A program made the translations under genes and the position numbers. Shown here in pieces: positions 44,267 through 54,141 of a stretch of 64,000 nucleotides of DNA. Every line of letters begins with the position of its first letter. The stretch's first letter is position 1. The DNA is from Breviolum minutum Mf 1.05b.01 (lineage: Eukaryota > Sar > Dinophyceae > Suessiales > Symbiodiniaceae): assembly GCA_000507305.1 (NCBI GenBank), contig DF239828.1, forward strand, positions 1 through 64,000, read 5' to 3'. Under the pieces are notes generated by a model. It did no database searches. It was not told where the DNA came from and was given only the letters and a program-made list of their open reading frames with translations.

Positions 44267-44375
44267 CTCCAGTAAACTAACATAGCCGGCTGGAAAATGG
44301 ACCCTTTGAAGATGTATTTTCCTATTGAATATCGGGATATTCCATTGCGGCTATGTTAGTTTACCAGAGGGTATG
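44267..44375. repeat. MITE family E copy
   Basis: 'cagtaaactaacatagccggctgg' faces 'gcggctatgttagtttaccagagggta'. Confidence 0.88.
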
Positions 44376-44767
44376 TTATTCCTCTTTTGTACTTTGTCCG
44401 ACTTCAAGTTCTTTTGAAATGGCACGGATTTGGAAATGACAAGTTGTCCGCAGAAACACGGATCTTTATGAAAAGCGATGTCTTTAGGGAGTTGCTCTCA
44501 ATAAATTTGATGTGATAGTCTTGATGGCAACAGACCATGAAACCATGTTGAACAACTACTCCTCACCAGATGTCAAATCTTTGGAGAAAAAGTCTACAGG
44601 AATCCAACAAAAACAATTAGAGTTGATTGGTGCCTTACGGTTGGTTGGTGAAGCCTAGGGACATCTTCAAGTGATCTTTTTCCTTTCGAAGAGGATTCCT
44701 AGGATAGTAAACCAGCAGGGCAAACCACCAACTCCTCATTGGTTGTTTCACCTCATCTCAAGATAGA

Positions 44768-44853
44768 GATCAGGTGATTCACACTGTGACCTTTTGATCC
44801 CTATTTGGAGGTCACTTAACCATCCCGAAAAGGTCACAAAGAATTGCCAGGGA
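44768..44853. repeat. MITE family I copy next to a gene start
   Basis: 'caggtgattcacactgtgaccttttgatccc' and 'ggtcacaaagaattgccaggg'. The ATG of the following gene model begins at 44855. Confidence 0.8.
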
Positions 44854-44854
44854 C

Positions 44855-46457
44855 ATGGATTTTTCACTAACAAAAAAACTTCAAGCTGTGGTGAAACAAC
44901 TCGCGTATGAGACCCACGCAGCAACACTCTGGGCGCCAGAAATTGTGCGCCGAGGTGGTCCCAAAGCTTGCGATGTCGTTGAGGTGCTTGCAGGGTTCAG
45001 GAAAATGGAACTTCAAAGTGCTCTGGTTGATGGACAAGTCATTTGGGGGAAAAACGGTTGAGATATGTTGAGATGCCGAAAAAAGAACAATGCATGTTGT
45101 ATTTTTGTTGGTGAGACTCAGTATTCTACTACTATGAAATGCTGTTGATGAACAATATTTGCTGAAACAGGTGGCATCTTAACAAACATGAACTAGTTGT
45201 AAATACATTGGGATATTGAGCTCATATTAAATGGTTGCTCCAAAGACTCAGCACTAAGATAATTCAATTTCCCCGCCACAAACCAATCTCTACTGCACTG
45301 GCACAATTTAATTTTTTGGTGTAATTGTTTTGAGCCACACATATTCCATGAGCAATGAAAAAACCATGGCTGTTTAGATTAGATAGGGGATGAACATCTA
45401 CCCAGTTATGAGGGGATTATAGTAAACCATTATAGGTATCCCGATTAAACAACCACTACACCCCGGAAGATTAACATGGAACCTAAAAATCACCCAATTG
45501 AAAAGGAAAATCATCTTCCAAACCATCATTTTCAGGTTCCATGTTAATCTTCCAGGGTGTATATAAAATGGAAAGTAAGGAGGTTTTTTTCGTGCCTCAC
45601 ATGTTTTGATTTTTGTTGCATCACTGTTGCTGCAGGCGCATCGCCACGCAGCTTGAACCCCCATCTGATCTGCTCCAACTTCGGCGCGTTTTGGCTGCGC
45701 CCAGAAAAAAAGACACAGCGACACAGCTGCCCCTTCGTGGTCAAGATGGTGAACACGTCCTTCCAACGTTGGGCTTCCAACGTTGGAAGTGGGAAGATTG
45801 TAATTTTCATCTGAAGGTTTTTGTTTGTTTTACAACCAGGGTTTGTTATAGATAGATGAATGTCCCTTTGAACGAAAGGGGGAAGTTTTGCTATACATTC
45901 AGCCCGGCTGAAAGGGCTGAATCGATGTTCGATGTTTTCATTTGAAACATTTCATAGATGGTTTGGCACAGCCCTGCAAAGGTAGACCAGGAAAGGATTC
46001 ACATAAAGCAATACAAAAGGAAGTGTACCATCTACTATTGGGACAGTGTTATGAAATTCAAGATTTCAATATGATTTCATGACTTAGATACACCTTGTAT
46101 CTCACCTTGTGTATGTTGCCGGTTTTCCCCTTCTTTTGGAGAGCCGAATTTCGTGCCGCAGCAAATTGGACCTAGAACTCGGAGTCGTAGAGATCGGCTC
46201 GTTGGATCCGCAGCGAAGCGACAACCGATCCTTCGAGCCATTTGGCAGTGTTGGATTGGTATACGATGGATGTCCCAGGAAGTTGGTAAATGGTTAGGAT
46301 CAATGGGTTAGTTATAACCTACTTATAAATGGGATATATTGGGGGTATAACCCACTGATCCTAACCATTGATCATAACTTCCTGGGACATCCAAGTACCC
46401 TTTGAGGACGGGCCCCTAAATTTATACCAACATGTACCTACTATCTATGGGTTGTAG
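44855..46457 (+). CDS. Four-exon gene model, about 164 aa, last intron a MITE
   Basis: Exons 44855-45000 (MDFSLTKKLQAVVKQLAYET, ATLWAPEIVRRGGPKACDVV), 45636-45816 (TGCTGCAG acceptor; IATQLEPPSDLLQLRRVLAA, PRKKDTATQLPLRGQDGEHV, FQRWKWEDCNFHLK), 46142-46258 (SKLDLELGVVEIGSLDPQRS, FEPFGSVGL) and 46407-46457 (DGPLNLYQHVPTIYGL, TAG). All phases agree, 495 nt, but the first join needs a GA donor (AG|GAAAAT). Otherwise the 44855 ORF ends alone at 45061. The middle exons are strong. The last intron is almost filled by a family A MITE. Exon two carries a small direct repeat (CCAACGTTGG twice). No domain recognised. Confidence 0.48.
45370..45440. repeat. MITE family J, partial copy
   Basis: 'ggctgtttagattagataggggatgaacatctacccagttatgaggggatta' with 'ggtatcccgat'. 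Confidence 0.65.
45466..45561. repeat. MITE family D copy
   Basis: 'acaccccggaagattaacatggaacc' faces 'ggttccatgttaatcttccagggtgt'. Confidence 0.9.
46264..46397. repeat. MITE family A copy, candidate intron
   Basis: 'gatggatgtcccaggaagttggtaa' faces 'cataacttcctgggacatccaagta'. The GTATAC donor (46259) lies five bases before it, and a TTTGAG acceptor nine bases after it. Confidence 0.85.
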
Positions 46458-47090
46458 GGCCGGGCATACGGGGAGAATATTAAGGGAACAAACTGCTAGG
46501 GTTCTCTGCCAAGCGTACCCACAGTTTCTCTTTGAGTAAAGGCTTCACTTTACATGGTAAACATACACATAGCATACCATACGCATAGCATACCCTGATA
46601 CCAGACTGTGTTCTACCATACCATATCATACACTACCATACGATACCATGTGTCACATCGTTCTTCAGACATTTGTGATGCTAGCCTTCAACTTATTGAA
46701 ACTGGAAATCGGGGGATATTTTACGATGGACTTCCAAGCACTAGTGCGGGGTTACTGGGAATGTTTGTCTAAGATTGGTGATAATTTGACCACTGGTGAT
46801 GTGTCCAATATCCAATGATTTTCTTTCATTGACATATCTCATAGTTATCTCATGATCTAGCCATATCTACGTAATTTTTTTGTGGAATTTCACATTTTTT
46901 GCTGGGGAAACTATCACAATTTCGCCGGTTTATCTCCATGGCCAACCCTCGGCCTTATGTGGGGAAGAGAAACCATTTCTTGAAAGTATCAATTATCAAT
47001 TATCAAGATAAAGGTTTACTGTTCATCCAAAGGCAGGGACCAGGTTTTTTTTTCATTGTGGTTGATTTCCAGTGAATTTTGGTGCATTAA
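46458..47090. other. No supportable gene
   Basis: Short 'cataccat' direct repeats at about 46560-46650; otherwise unstructured. No exon with both splice sites seen. Confidence 0.45.
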
Positions 47091-47092
47091 AT

Positions 47093-47190
47093 TTACCCTC
47101 CAGGGAACTAACATATCCCACCTGGGGAAAAAGAAAATCATCTTCAAACATACCTTGGGTAGGGGATATGTTAGTTCCCAGGAGGGTATA
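47093..47190. repeat. MITE family F copy
   Basis: TACCCTCCAGGGAACTAACA faces TGTTAGTTCCCAGGAGGGTA. Confidence 0.9.
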
Positions 47191-47251
47191 TATACATATA
47201 AATATGCACTACCTATGAATGATGAGCTGACGATTCCCGCTTTTTGAGCAG

Positions 47252-47354
47252 CTTGGACTACGTCACATTCATCAAAGGCAATGTCTTGGGCTCCCCTTTA
47301 CAGAGTACCCTATTGCCAGACATTATTCAGCTGGCAACCCCAGAAATATATTGA
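47252..47354 (+). CDS. Terminal exon (LDYVTFIKGNVLGS)
   Basis: After a TTGAGCAG acceptor, one base then LDYVTFIKGNVLGSPLQSTL and LPDIIQLATPEIY, TGA. Good composition. A family F MITE lies 61 bp upstream, in the intron. Confidence 0.5.
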
Positions 47355-47403
47355 TAAATAGTTGGAACATGTTGTGATCTTGGTTTTTTTAAATGTTTTT
47401 TAG

Positions 47404-47542
47404 ACAAAAAAGGGAACTCTCCCCGCCTGAGGTGACGTTCGAGGAGGCGAAAGGAAGTGATGTTTTGGGCATCAGACCTTTCAGTTGGGGATGTCCTATG
47501 GACGGCTTTTTAAGATATATATATATATATATTTTCCAATAA
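47404..47542 (+). CDS. Terminal exon (QKRELSPPEVTFEEAK)
   Basis: After a TTTTTTAG acceptor: QKRELSPPEVTFEEAKGSDV then LGIRPFSWGCPMDGFLR, running into a TA tract (YIYIYI) and TAA. The true end may be just before the TA tract. Confidence 0.42.
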
Positions 47543-47841
47543 TCCCAGTGAAGCCTATGAATCACAGAAAAATGATTTCCTGGTGTCTCTCACCTGATAT
47601 GGCGTGCGTTTTGTTTCCCAGGAGAACTTTGTTTGTTGTTTCTGAGAGTTGACCCTTAATTTTTTCGATCCAAAATAGGTCCAAAACCCTCCAAATAGGT
47701 CATCAAGATTTTAAGGAGCCTCTCAGCGTTCGGAAGAGCTGTTTTTGTGTTTTTTTTTTTGGGGGGGGTGGGTTGGCCTTACAAGTTGCTTGGAGTTGTA
47801 GGATGGTTTCTTAAGAACCCCTTGGTTTAAACCTCGGGCTG

Positions 47842-47919
47842 ATGGACGCCGTTGAGACCGTTGCCCGGTCAAGGCTTGCTTGCTTGCTTGCTTGCTTGTT
47901 TTTGGGTTTTTGGGTCAAG
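47842..47919 (+). CDS. Possible first exon with signal-like peptide
   Basis: MDAVETVARSRLACLLACLF then LGFWVK before a GTTTGT donor. The hydrophobic core comes partly from a (GCTT)5 tract at 47877-47898. Confidence 0.3.
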
Positions 47920-47972
47920 GTTTGTGGACCGAGAAAGCTTTCCACCTAGGAATTTTTAGGTTCTTGTAAAAG

Positions 47973-48060
47973 GTGGCCCTTAGTAGGGAATGAGGGAATG
48001 AAACCAATACATGGTTCTGATGGGGATGAAACTTCCCGAAACTTCCCTACTAAGGGCCAG
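47973..48060. repeat. Inverted repeat (GGCCCTTAGTAGGGAA / TTCCCTACTAAGGGCC)
   Basis: Facing perfect ends about 55 bp apart. Another MITE type, seen once. Confidence 0.85.
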
Positions 48061-48427
48061 CCAGTTGTGAAAGGTGGTACTGGTAGGTAGTACTTAATCA
48101 CCGAATTGACAGTTTTTTCCCCGCATACATACCAGGCAAGTATTGCCGTCTAGATCTTCTAGGGGGTTATGTAATCCCTAGCACCGAGTACCAGAACCAG
48201 AATAATCCATTGAATACAACAAAATATGCGGCCATGATAATTCCAACTCTGAATGAGAACATGCTCTGAATGAGAACATGCACGTAATATGTCATTATAA
48301 TCCAGTAGCAGTAGCATGAATTGTCCCATGATATTATATATGTACCCCCGACGTCCAAATACCATTTTTTCATTTTTTACAGGTTGGTTTACAAACCACA
48401 ATTTTCAAATAGTAAGGGTTTATCATC

Positions 48428-48682
48428 ATGCGCAAGGAACTACTCCCAATACCATTATTGAAATGGTGGTTGACTTCCAAGGTACAATTATCAACCGCGT
48501 CTTTTTGGAATGGTATGCATCAGTTGAAATCCTTTAAAGAAAGTCGAAAACCCATGTCGGAACGTCTTAGCACAAAAAAAAGCAAATTCATGGAGGGGCC
48601 CCGTTCACCCGCCAGCAAGCCCGTGCGTTTTTTCTCTTTCCGGTGGCAGGCATCACTTTCAAAAGTCTTTCTAAAAACATGA
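48428..48682 (+). CDS. ORF of 84 aa, basic
   Basis: MRKELLPIPLLKWWLTSKVQ, ... SRKPMSERLSTKKSKFMEGP, RSPASKPVRFFSFRWQASLS. Basic throughout. It overlaps a minus-strand ORF at 48588-48833, so one of the two is a shadow. Confidence 0.36.
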   Translation: MRKELLPIPLLKWWLTSKVQLSTASFWNGMHQLKSFKESRKPMSERLSTKKSKFMEGPRSPASKPVRFFSFRWQASLSKVFLKT

Positions 48683-48833
48683 CAGTGCCTTGAATGAACT
48701 TTGGTGTTTTTTGCTGCTGACGTTGTAGGGCGAAGTTTTGGACCGCCTTAGGGTTTCGGCATAAGACATAAGAATTTGAAGCATGTACCTTTCCTGGTCG
48801 TTGTGAGGCAAATAATTTGAGAGACACAGCCAT
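48588..48833 (-). CDS. ORF of 81 aa with early splice donor
   Basis: MAVSLKLFASQRPGK ends at a strong AAAG|GTACAT donor. The frame nonetheless stays open to 48588 (KAVQNFALQRQQQKTPKFIQ). It may be the first exon of a minus-strand gene. Confidence 0.35.
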   Translation of the reverse strand: MAVSLKLFASQRPGKVHASNSYVLCRNPKAVQNFALQRQQQKTPKFIQGTVMFLERLLKVMPATGKRKNARACWRVNGAPP

Positions 48834-49060
48834 CTAAAAATCTCTCTACAATGATGTGAAACACCCCTGAAGATTATATAACATTTTGCACATACTCATC
48901 GAAGTTTGTTTCAGATCAACTCGTCCTTTCTTTTCATGGGTAATGGCTGTAGGCTTCCGGGTCCCGCCGTGACATCATCTCCCAAGGTTTTTGTAAGCCG
49001 AATCCTACAGGACTTGGAGACCCAATAGAATCACCTGGAGGAATTCATGATTTTTCTCCC

Positions 49061-49324
49061 GTGGTAGCAAATCTTGTCCTTATGAAAATCCATTGGGGTG
49101 GTGCCAAGGGGGGAGAGACACATCCAGATCTTAGAGAAAATTTCGGGCAGGGAATTCACATCGATATATTTTGGGCAGCAATGACCACTGGGAATCACTT
49201 CAGATTGACTATGAGATATGAGGATATCTATCAACCCTCACGGTGGCTACTCCATGGCTATACCTCTCTTTTGCGGGGAATAAAGGAACAGGAACAGTCC
49301 TCGACATCCCAAACGAATTTCTAA
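49061..49324 (+). CDS. ORF of about 80 aa (MKIHWGGAKGGETH)
   Basis: From ATG 49082: MKIHWGGAKGGETHPDLREN, FGQGIHIDIFWAAMTTGNHF, RLTMRYEDIYQPSRWLLHGY, then TSLLRGIKEQEQSSTSQTNF and TAA. Composition is protein-like. The N-terminal part may extend upstream across a splice junction. No family. Confidence 0.42.
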   Translation: MVANLVLMKIHWGGAKGGETHPDLRENFGQGIHIDIFWAAMTTGNHFRLTMRYEDIYQPSRWLLHGYTSLLRGIKEQEQSSTSQTNF

Positions 49325-49605
49325 AAGGCAGCCATTTTCCAACCAAGAGCTCCAAGAAATAGGCAAGTTGCTATCTCATGTCCCCTTTTAAGGGGATGTT
49401 TTTAAAATCACCCCCGCACAAAATGAACATGATGGCAAATGGTTTCACAACCATTTGCCTTCTAAGTTTTCCACCAAGCCAGCTATATAGGTGCTTTCGG
49501 GTGAAACATGATGACCAAGTCACCCCATAAGATACACACGCCAAAAACCACTCTCTGGAACCTGACAAAGGCCTTGTTGAAAAAAAAGTAAAAAGCCCAT
49601 CCTAC

Positions 49606-49848
49606 CAGCAATTTGTTGGGTTCCTTGATTTTTGGTTCCATGTCAACGAAGTTTTGTGTCTCCATTCTCTCCATCCTCACAGATTTTGAAAAATCTGTGC
49701 TGTTTACATATCTTGGTTTTGTTTGGGGCCTTTTCACCTCTGCAAACCCCAGGGGTGGCACTTGCCCAACATCTTGACACCACGTAGTCCCTGAAAGATC
49801 AACTAATCGGGAACCTTGAGTAAAGCTGTCTGTTGAGAAGATGTCTGG
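49606..49848 (-). CDS. Two internal exons (49848-49815, 49739-49606)
   Basis: Exon one reads PDIFSTDSFTQ plus one base (donor GTTCCC). Exon two follows GGTTTGCAG: two bases, VKRPQTKPRYVNSTDFSKSV, RMERMETQNFVDMEPKIKEP, NKLL, donor GTAGGA. The junction keeps phase. Exon two is strong (134 nt, both sites). No family. Confidence 0.52.
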
Positions 49849-49961
49849 CTCCAAAAAATGAAAAATTGTAATGGGCAGTTGCACGAAATATAGACTATAG
49901 TATCTATAGCCTTTCTGTGCCCCGCCAATGGATGAGTTTCCTTTCTTTATGATGTAACCAT

Positions 49962-50047
49962 TATACAAGAAGATGCAGAATAAAATTATGATGATGAAGA
50001 ACACTATGATGAAGACCGAAATGAAGAAGAAGAAGAAGAAGAAGACG
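49962..50047. repeat. (GAA)n-rich microsatellite
   Basis: AAGATGATGAAG units grade into (GAA)n at about 50020-50047. The Phe-rich minus-strand frame over it is an artefact. Confidence 0.8.
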
Positions 50048-50067
50048 AAGCAGAAGATACTAATCAT

Positions 50068-50190
50068 ACTGTTGATGGCCAAAATCCCATTCCCAACCAC
50101 CTGGGATGTGTATATAAAACCATGTAAATAATGGAATAAACTACCTTCACCTCAACTGGTGAACGCCGGATTTCTTCCATCAACAGTATC
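50068..50190. repeat. MITE family H copy
   Basis: TACTGTTGATGGCCAAAATCC faces GGATTTCTTCCATCAACAGTA, with 'cacctcaactggtg' inside. Confidence 0.88.
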
Positions 50191-50341
50191 AATTCTATAT
50201 CCCACTTATAATCACCACAGCAGGTGACATCCCTGATTTACACCACCTGGAAAAGCCTACTAGTTACTAGACCAGTGGCTGAGTAAGTGTGGGAAATCTA
50301 GTAACATTAAATGACGAGGAAGAAGACGACGAAGAAGAAAT

Positions 50342-50452
50342 CTGGGTGTTGGTTTCAAAGATTTTTTATTTTCACCTCGGATCCCTGGGGTTTCATGATC
50401 CAATTTGACGTTTGCATATTTTTCAAATGGGTTGGGTTGAAACACCAACTAC
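50342..50452. repeat. MITE family C copy
   Basis: 'ctgggtgttggtttcaaag' faces 'gggttgaaacaccaacta'. Confidence 0.8.
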
Positions 50453-50556
50453 TCCCCGGAAATTTAACATGGAACCTGAAAATGGATGGTTTCCAAAAGG
50501 AATCTCCTTTCCCAGGGACTTCTTTTCAGGTTCCATGTTAAATTTCAGGGGTGTAG
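50452..50556. repeat. MITE family D copy, abutting the previous element
   Basis: 'actccccggaaatttaacatggaacc' faces 'ggttccatgttaaatttcaggggtgta'. Confidence 0.88.
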
Positions 50557-50603
50557 ACATTAGTCATAAAACGTAGTGTAAATCTTCCCTTTACACCTGG
50601 GAC

Positions 50604-50760
50604 CTGTTTGCTTCCAAGGTCAGCCGTCACTGCGAGGCCCACCGGGTGATCTTTCTTGTGTTGGGATGTGTAAGGTGATATGGGTTGGGGCCTTCCGAAA
50701 ACCCTGTGCGAATCCCACCGAAAACTCACATGGGAAGCTTTAAACAAGGCCCCAAACGGA
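50604..50760 (-). CDS. Exon (SPYTSQHKKDHPVGLAV)
   Basis: The frame reads SHVSFRWDSHRVFGRPQPIS, PYTSQHKKDHPVGLAVTADL, GSKQ, then a GTCCCA donor at 50603. The 5' border is unclear; a CGCACAG acceptor near 50694 would give a shorter exon. Probably the same gene as the exons at 49606-49848. Confidence 0.48.
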
Positions 50761-50850
50761 AAAGAAAGGTACCCAAAGCAACAAGCTAAGTGATTGAATA
50801 TGAATTTTGGAAACAGCAACTTTCACACCCGCCAATTGAATTTAGGAAGA

Positions 50851-50948
50851 AACACCTCAAAGCACCTGAAGAGCGACCATTTCACAAAAATATAGGCTTC
50901 CAATCAGCATTTTTCAGGGGATATTTCGTTAGTTTTTGGGGGAGTAAA
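50851..50948. repeat. MITE family D-like copy
   Basis: 'cacctcaaagcacctgaag..' with 'catttttcaggggatatttcgttagtttttggggga'. The left end is poor. Confidence 0.5.
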
Positions 50949-51050
50949 CTTTCTTTGCGGACTTCCCAAACGCCGAAAAAAATCGTCGAATCCAGCAGAG
51001 TCCCCAATAATCCGCCCTTAACCAAGCATCGATTCTCAGCGCTTAGTTGA
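50946..51050 (+). CDS. Possible terminal coding piece
   Basis: LSLRTSQTPKKIVESSRVPN then NPPLTKHRFSALS and TAG. Polar, no acceptor found. It follows a MITE. Confidence 0.25.
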   Translation, partial: KLSLRTSQTPKKIVESSRVPNNPPLTKHRFSALS

Positions 51051-51146
51051 ACACATGTTAGCGAGGATTTTGTGTGAAGCCCTTTTCATAAGGCACATCG
51101 ATGGCGAGAATGCTTTTTCCCAAGATGTTTTTTTCTAGGATAATAA

Positions 51147-51240
51147 CCTCCCTCAAAATAGATGATTGGAAGATGATTGGTTTCCTTTTGGAAATTGGTC
51201 TATTTTCAGGGGCTATGTATGTTAATTTCAGGGGGTGTTA
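51147..51240. repeat. MITE family D copy
   Basis: 'aacctccctcaaaatagatgatt' faces 'ggctatgtatgttaatttcagggggtg'. Confidence 0.65.
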
Positions 51241-51608
51241 CTGTAGTTATTAAAGCCACCAACATTCACCAACGTTTGCTGAGATGCCAGAAAACTGTGA
51301 TTCAGAACAAGCACGAACATGCACCTTTCAGGGGTGCTGGGTGCTCGCTGTTCTTTTTTAGACGTTTTTAGAGAGTGTATCGGACCATAGGATTTGAATG
51401 CCTGAAAATTCACCGTTTTGAAGCCTCTTAGTTCCCTTGAGTTCAAACGTCCTTTGACATCCCAGGAGAACGGGTCCCTCGTTGGAAAGGAGACGTCTAC
51501 CAACGAGGCGAGAAGCCGATTAATTCTGTGTGAATAGGTTTGGAGCTTGGAGTTGGGGTTGATAAATTTTGATTTTGGAAGATTCTGGGGCTCCAAACTG
51601 CTCCTCAT
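51228..51608 (-). CDS. ORF of 126 aa, unknown
   Basis: The middle reads NSKLQTYSHRINRLLASLVD, VSFPTRDPFSWDVKGRLNSR, ELRGFKTVNFQAFKSYGPIH. The last residues run into a family D MITE. The first 14 codons lie in a 40-bp sequence also found at 16430-16475, so the true start may be internal. It may be an upstream exon of the minus-strand cluster at 49.6-50.8 kb. Confidence 0.4.
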   Translation of the reverse strand: MRSSLEPQNLPKSKFINPNSKLQTYSHRINRLLASLVDVSFPTRDPFSWDVKGRLNSRELRGFKTVNFQAFKSYGPIHSLKTSKKEQRAPSTPERCMFVLVLNHSFLASQQTLVNVGGFNNYSNTP

Positions 51609-51708
51609 TTAGGAACGGGAAATACATCGTTTTTGGCTCTTTAGCTCAGGGGAGATCCGAAAACAGATGGTTTTTCCTGCTACTTCCGTAAGGCCTCCCG
51701 TCATCTTC

Positions 51709-51782
51709 CAGTTCCCTACATATTTGGAACCAGGGGTCTAGTTACTGGGAGCTTGGTTCCAAATATATAGGGAACTGGAAGA
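51709..51782. repeat. Inverted repeat (CCAGTTCCCTACATATTTGG / CCAAATATATAGGGAACTGG)
   Basis: Near-perfect 20-bp arms around about 30 bp. A single MITE-like hairpin. Confidence 0.88.
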
Positions 51783-52061
51783 GCAGGGCTCCAAACCCTT
51801 ATCCAACCTTTGATTCTTCTCAGTGTTGAAAAATTTCCAATCTATCTATCCTAAGAAATCCGGAGTGCGCAAAACCATGTATCTTGCAATGTTCGAACCT
51901 CATCAACGTTGTACTGGTACCATTAAAACTCTTTACCATTACTAGTGGTCATTCCATGTATATTCAATTCCAATCGAAGAGTTTCTTGGGGAAAAACGCA
52001 GGGTAGGCGTTGACCCAAAAGAAACATGCACAATACCTTAAGGAGTTTTTTCGGATTTCAG

Positions 52062-52444
52062 CTTTTGACGGGTCTGACTTGGAATCCATGTCGCTACCTG
52101 TTGCTGCTTCTCGTTTTCTAGGGGTTTTCCCGTCCGAATCCGACCAACCAAAAAAACCGGAGTCATTGTCTCATTGTTTTTTTATGTTTTTTTTTAAAAT
52201 TTGTTTCCTTTCCCCCCCCTTCCCAGAGGTTTGAACTCGTTTTCTTTTTCAGGTTTTTCAGCTTCCAGGTACAGTTTTCTCGTTTTTTTTTTCGGAGTTC
52301 TTCGTTACGTTTTGGCCTTGGCCTCAGGAGAAGGTCGGAATCATCTTGAAGGACACTTTGCCTAATCGCTCTCGTTGGGCGGACATCGAGGCAAGGAAGC
52401 TGGACCATCGATGGACCCGGGAAGGTCACGGGTTTAACCTGTAG
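52062..52444 (+). CDS. Last two exons of a gene (52062-52123, 52328-52444)
   Basis: Exon one: GATTTCAG acceptor, two bases, FDGSDLESMSLPVAASRFLG, donor GTTTTC. Terminal exon: GGCCTCAG acceptor, EKVGIILKDTLPNRSRWADI, EARKLDHRWTREGHGFNL, TAG. Phase 0 junction. The terminal exon is one of the clearest in the window for codon bias. No domain recognised. Confidence 0.58.
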
Positions 52445-52463
52445 GAAATCCTGTTGCTATTTG

Positions 52464-52568
52464 GATGTTTCCAAAAATAGGGTTTTTCCCCCAAAATGGA
52501 TGGTTTTTGTTGGAAAACCCTGTTAGAATGGATGATTTGGGGGTACCCCTATTTTTGGAAACACCCAT
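52464..52568. repeat. MITE family G copy
   Basis: TGGATGTTTCCAAAAATAGG faces CTATTTTTGGAAACACCCA, directly after the stop of the preceding gene. Confidence 0.9.
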
Positions 52569-52889
52569 TTCACCCAAATTGTCATACTTGTTGTGATGGC
52601 TCAGCATATTATGCTGCTAGCCAGTTGAGGTTGACGGTTTATGCTTCTATTTTATAGCGGGCCTTATAGATGGTCATGGCCGGACATTCGGAAAACGTCA
52701 ACAGTGGTAGGTGTTTAAAGGAACATCATACAAACCATACCAGGATTTTTATTTTGTTTGTGATGTAAGCTGTCACTAAAATGATTGAAACTGTAACACA
52801 TTCACTGGCTGTTATTGCACCTCATGGTTCAAATCTTTGAGGTTTTTCCTGAGAAATATTACCACATATTTGTTACCCCACCTAGTTTA

Positions 52890-53080
52890 ACAACCATGGG
52901 TGATCGTAAATCCCCCAAGGATCGGGTTGCGGGACCCCTTCCATTCATGGCCTTTTTTACGGCTTATAAACTGGGTGATCCTAACCACTTGGTAACTGGG
53001 GTGATCATCCAAGGAGACCTCTAAGGGGTGGATGATTGGATACCAATTGCCATGGTGATCCTAACCACTTTGTAACTGGG
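52890..53080. repeat. MITE family B fragment
   Basis: 'aacaaccatgggtgatcgtaaatcccccaaggatcgggt' and 'ggcttataaactgggtgatcctaaccacttgg' match family B interiors; the termini are lost. Confidence 0.5.
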
Positions 53081-53135
53081 ATGAATTTTTCGCTTGGAAT
53101 ATGTTTCCAGTAGGTTTACTCCATCCCCCCCCCGA

Positions 53136-53207
53136 ATGGTCAACAAAAGGTGGAAGATGCCTCGGAAGAGTTCGGTGACGGCAGTCTGGGGAGCTCGGTC
53201 GTGGGAG
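53136..53207 (+). CDS. Exon with ATG (MVNKRWKMPRKSSV)
   Basis: Twenty-four codons MVNKRWKMPRKSSVTAVWGA then RSWE, strongly G/C-ending, before a GTTCAA donor in phase 0. A second frame (EDASEEFGDGSLGSSVVGG) is also open, so the frame is not certain. Confidence 0.4.
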
Positions 53208-53259
53208 GTTCAAGGAGTTCCCCCCCAAAAGAAAGGACCTGGGTTAGTGACTGGATCTA

Positions 53260-53376
53260 CCCTCCAGTAAACTAACATGGCTGGCAATGGAAATCCACCG
53301 AAATTCCAATAGGGAATACATCGACTCATTCATGGTGGATTTTCCAGCCAGCTATGTTAGTTTACTGGAGGGTACC
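53260..53376. repeat. MITE family E copy
   Basis: TACCCTCCAGTAAACTAACA faces TGTTAGTTTACTGGAGGGTA. Confidence 0.92.
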
Positions 53377-53482
53377 TGGAGGAAGTTGCTTAAGTTCACA
53401 TATCCCCTTCCTGGGAAGGTAGTTTGAGTCGATGATTTTCCGAACTTCCCCAGGTGGGATATGTTAATTCCCTGGAGGGTAT
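53374..53482. repeat. MITE family F copy, abutting family E
   Basis: 'acctggaggaagttgcttaagttcacatatcccc' and 'aggtgggatatgttaattccctggagggta'. The two elements share the TA between them. Confidence 0.75.
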
Positions 53483-53486
53483 CACT

Positions 53487-53600
53487 GGGTGGTGGGTTGA
53501 AAGACTTTTTTTTGAATTTTCCACCCTGATCCTTGGGGAAAGATGATTCCCAATTTGACTTGCGCATATTGTTCAAAGGGGTGGTTTAAGCACCAAATAG
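53487..53600. repeat. MITE family C copy (degenerate)
   Basis: 'gggtggtgggttgaaagac' and 'cttgcgcatattgttcaaaggggtggtttaagcacc'. Confidence 0.6.
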
Positions 53601-53737
53601 GAAATTCATCTGAATATTGAAGAGTTTTTATTCATGATTCTTTTTTTTGAGAACATATTATTTTCAAATTAATAGAACAAGTTGCTTAAAAGCATATATA
53701 TTTACCTACATTTATCATAAGACATCAACTAAATCCA

Positions 53738-53857
53738 TGCCCTCCCTGAAACTAACAGTTCGCCTCTGAAAGTAGACTTTTGGAAAAGGAGATTCCGAAC
53801 TTGGAAACCACCATTTTTAGGGGCTATGATGGCTATGTTAGTTGTAGGGAGTGTAGG
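53738..53857. repeat. MITE family D copy
   Basis: 'gccctccctgaaactaacagttcgcctctg' faces 'aggggctat..ggctatgttagttgtagggagtgta'. Confidence 0.8.
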
Positions 53858-53889
53858 TAAATATACCATTCCCATTGATCCGTCATCAG

Positions 53890-54050
53890 ATTGGCGACTT
53901 GCCAATCCTCAGAACCCCACGAAGCTTGCTACTGTACCTACCAAGGCGCGCGGGTGGACGAGAAGCTCGCAGGGCGTAGACAGCAGGGCAGACCTGGAAA
54001 AGAAGGGGCAACAACAACGGCCGTGTGGAAGATGGGTATCCTCCCGGAAA
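53890..54050 (+). CDS. GC-rich exon-like segment, frame uncertain
   Basis: One frame reads QNPTKLATVPTKARGWTRSS then QGVDSRADLEKKGQQQRPCG before GTATCC. Another reads CTYQGARVDEKLAGRRQQGR. GC is clearly above the flanks. Confidence 0.36.
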
Positions 54051-54141
54051 ACTAGTATTAGTTGCCTTATCTTGCAGCATTAGTTACCTTATCTTTGATA
54101 TTGTTGATGGTTGGAAAGATGAACATATCCCTTCTGCATAG

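Noticed and set aside
49483..50100. 205-codon minus-strand ORF as one gene
   Set aside because: Its N-terminal third is a (GAA)n microsatellite plus a family H MITE; only the exons at 49815-49848 and 49606-49739 are kept.
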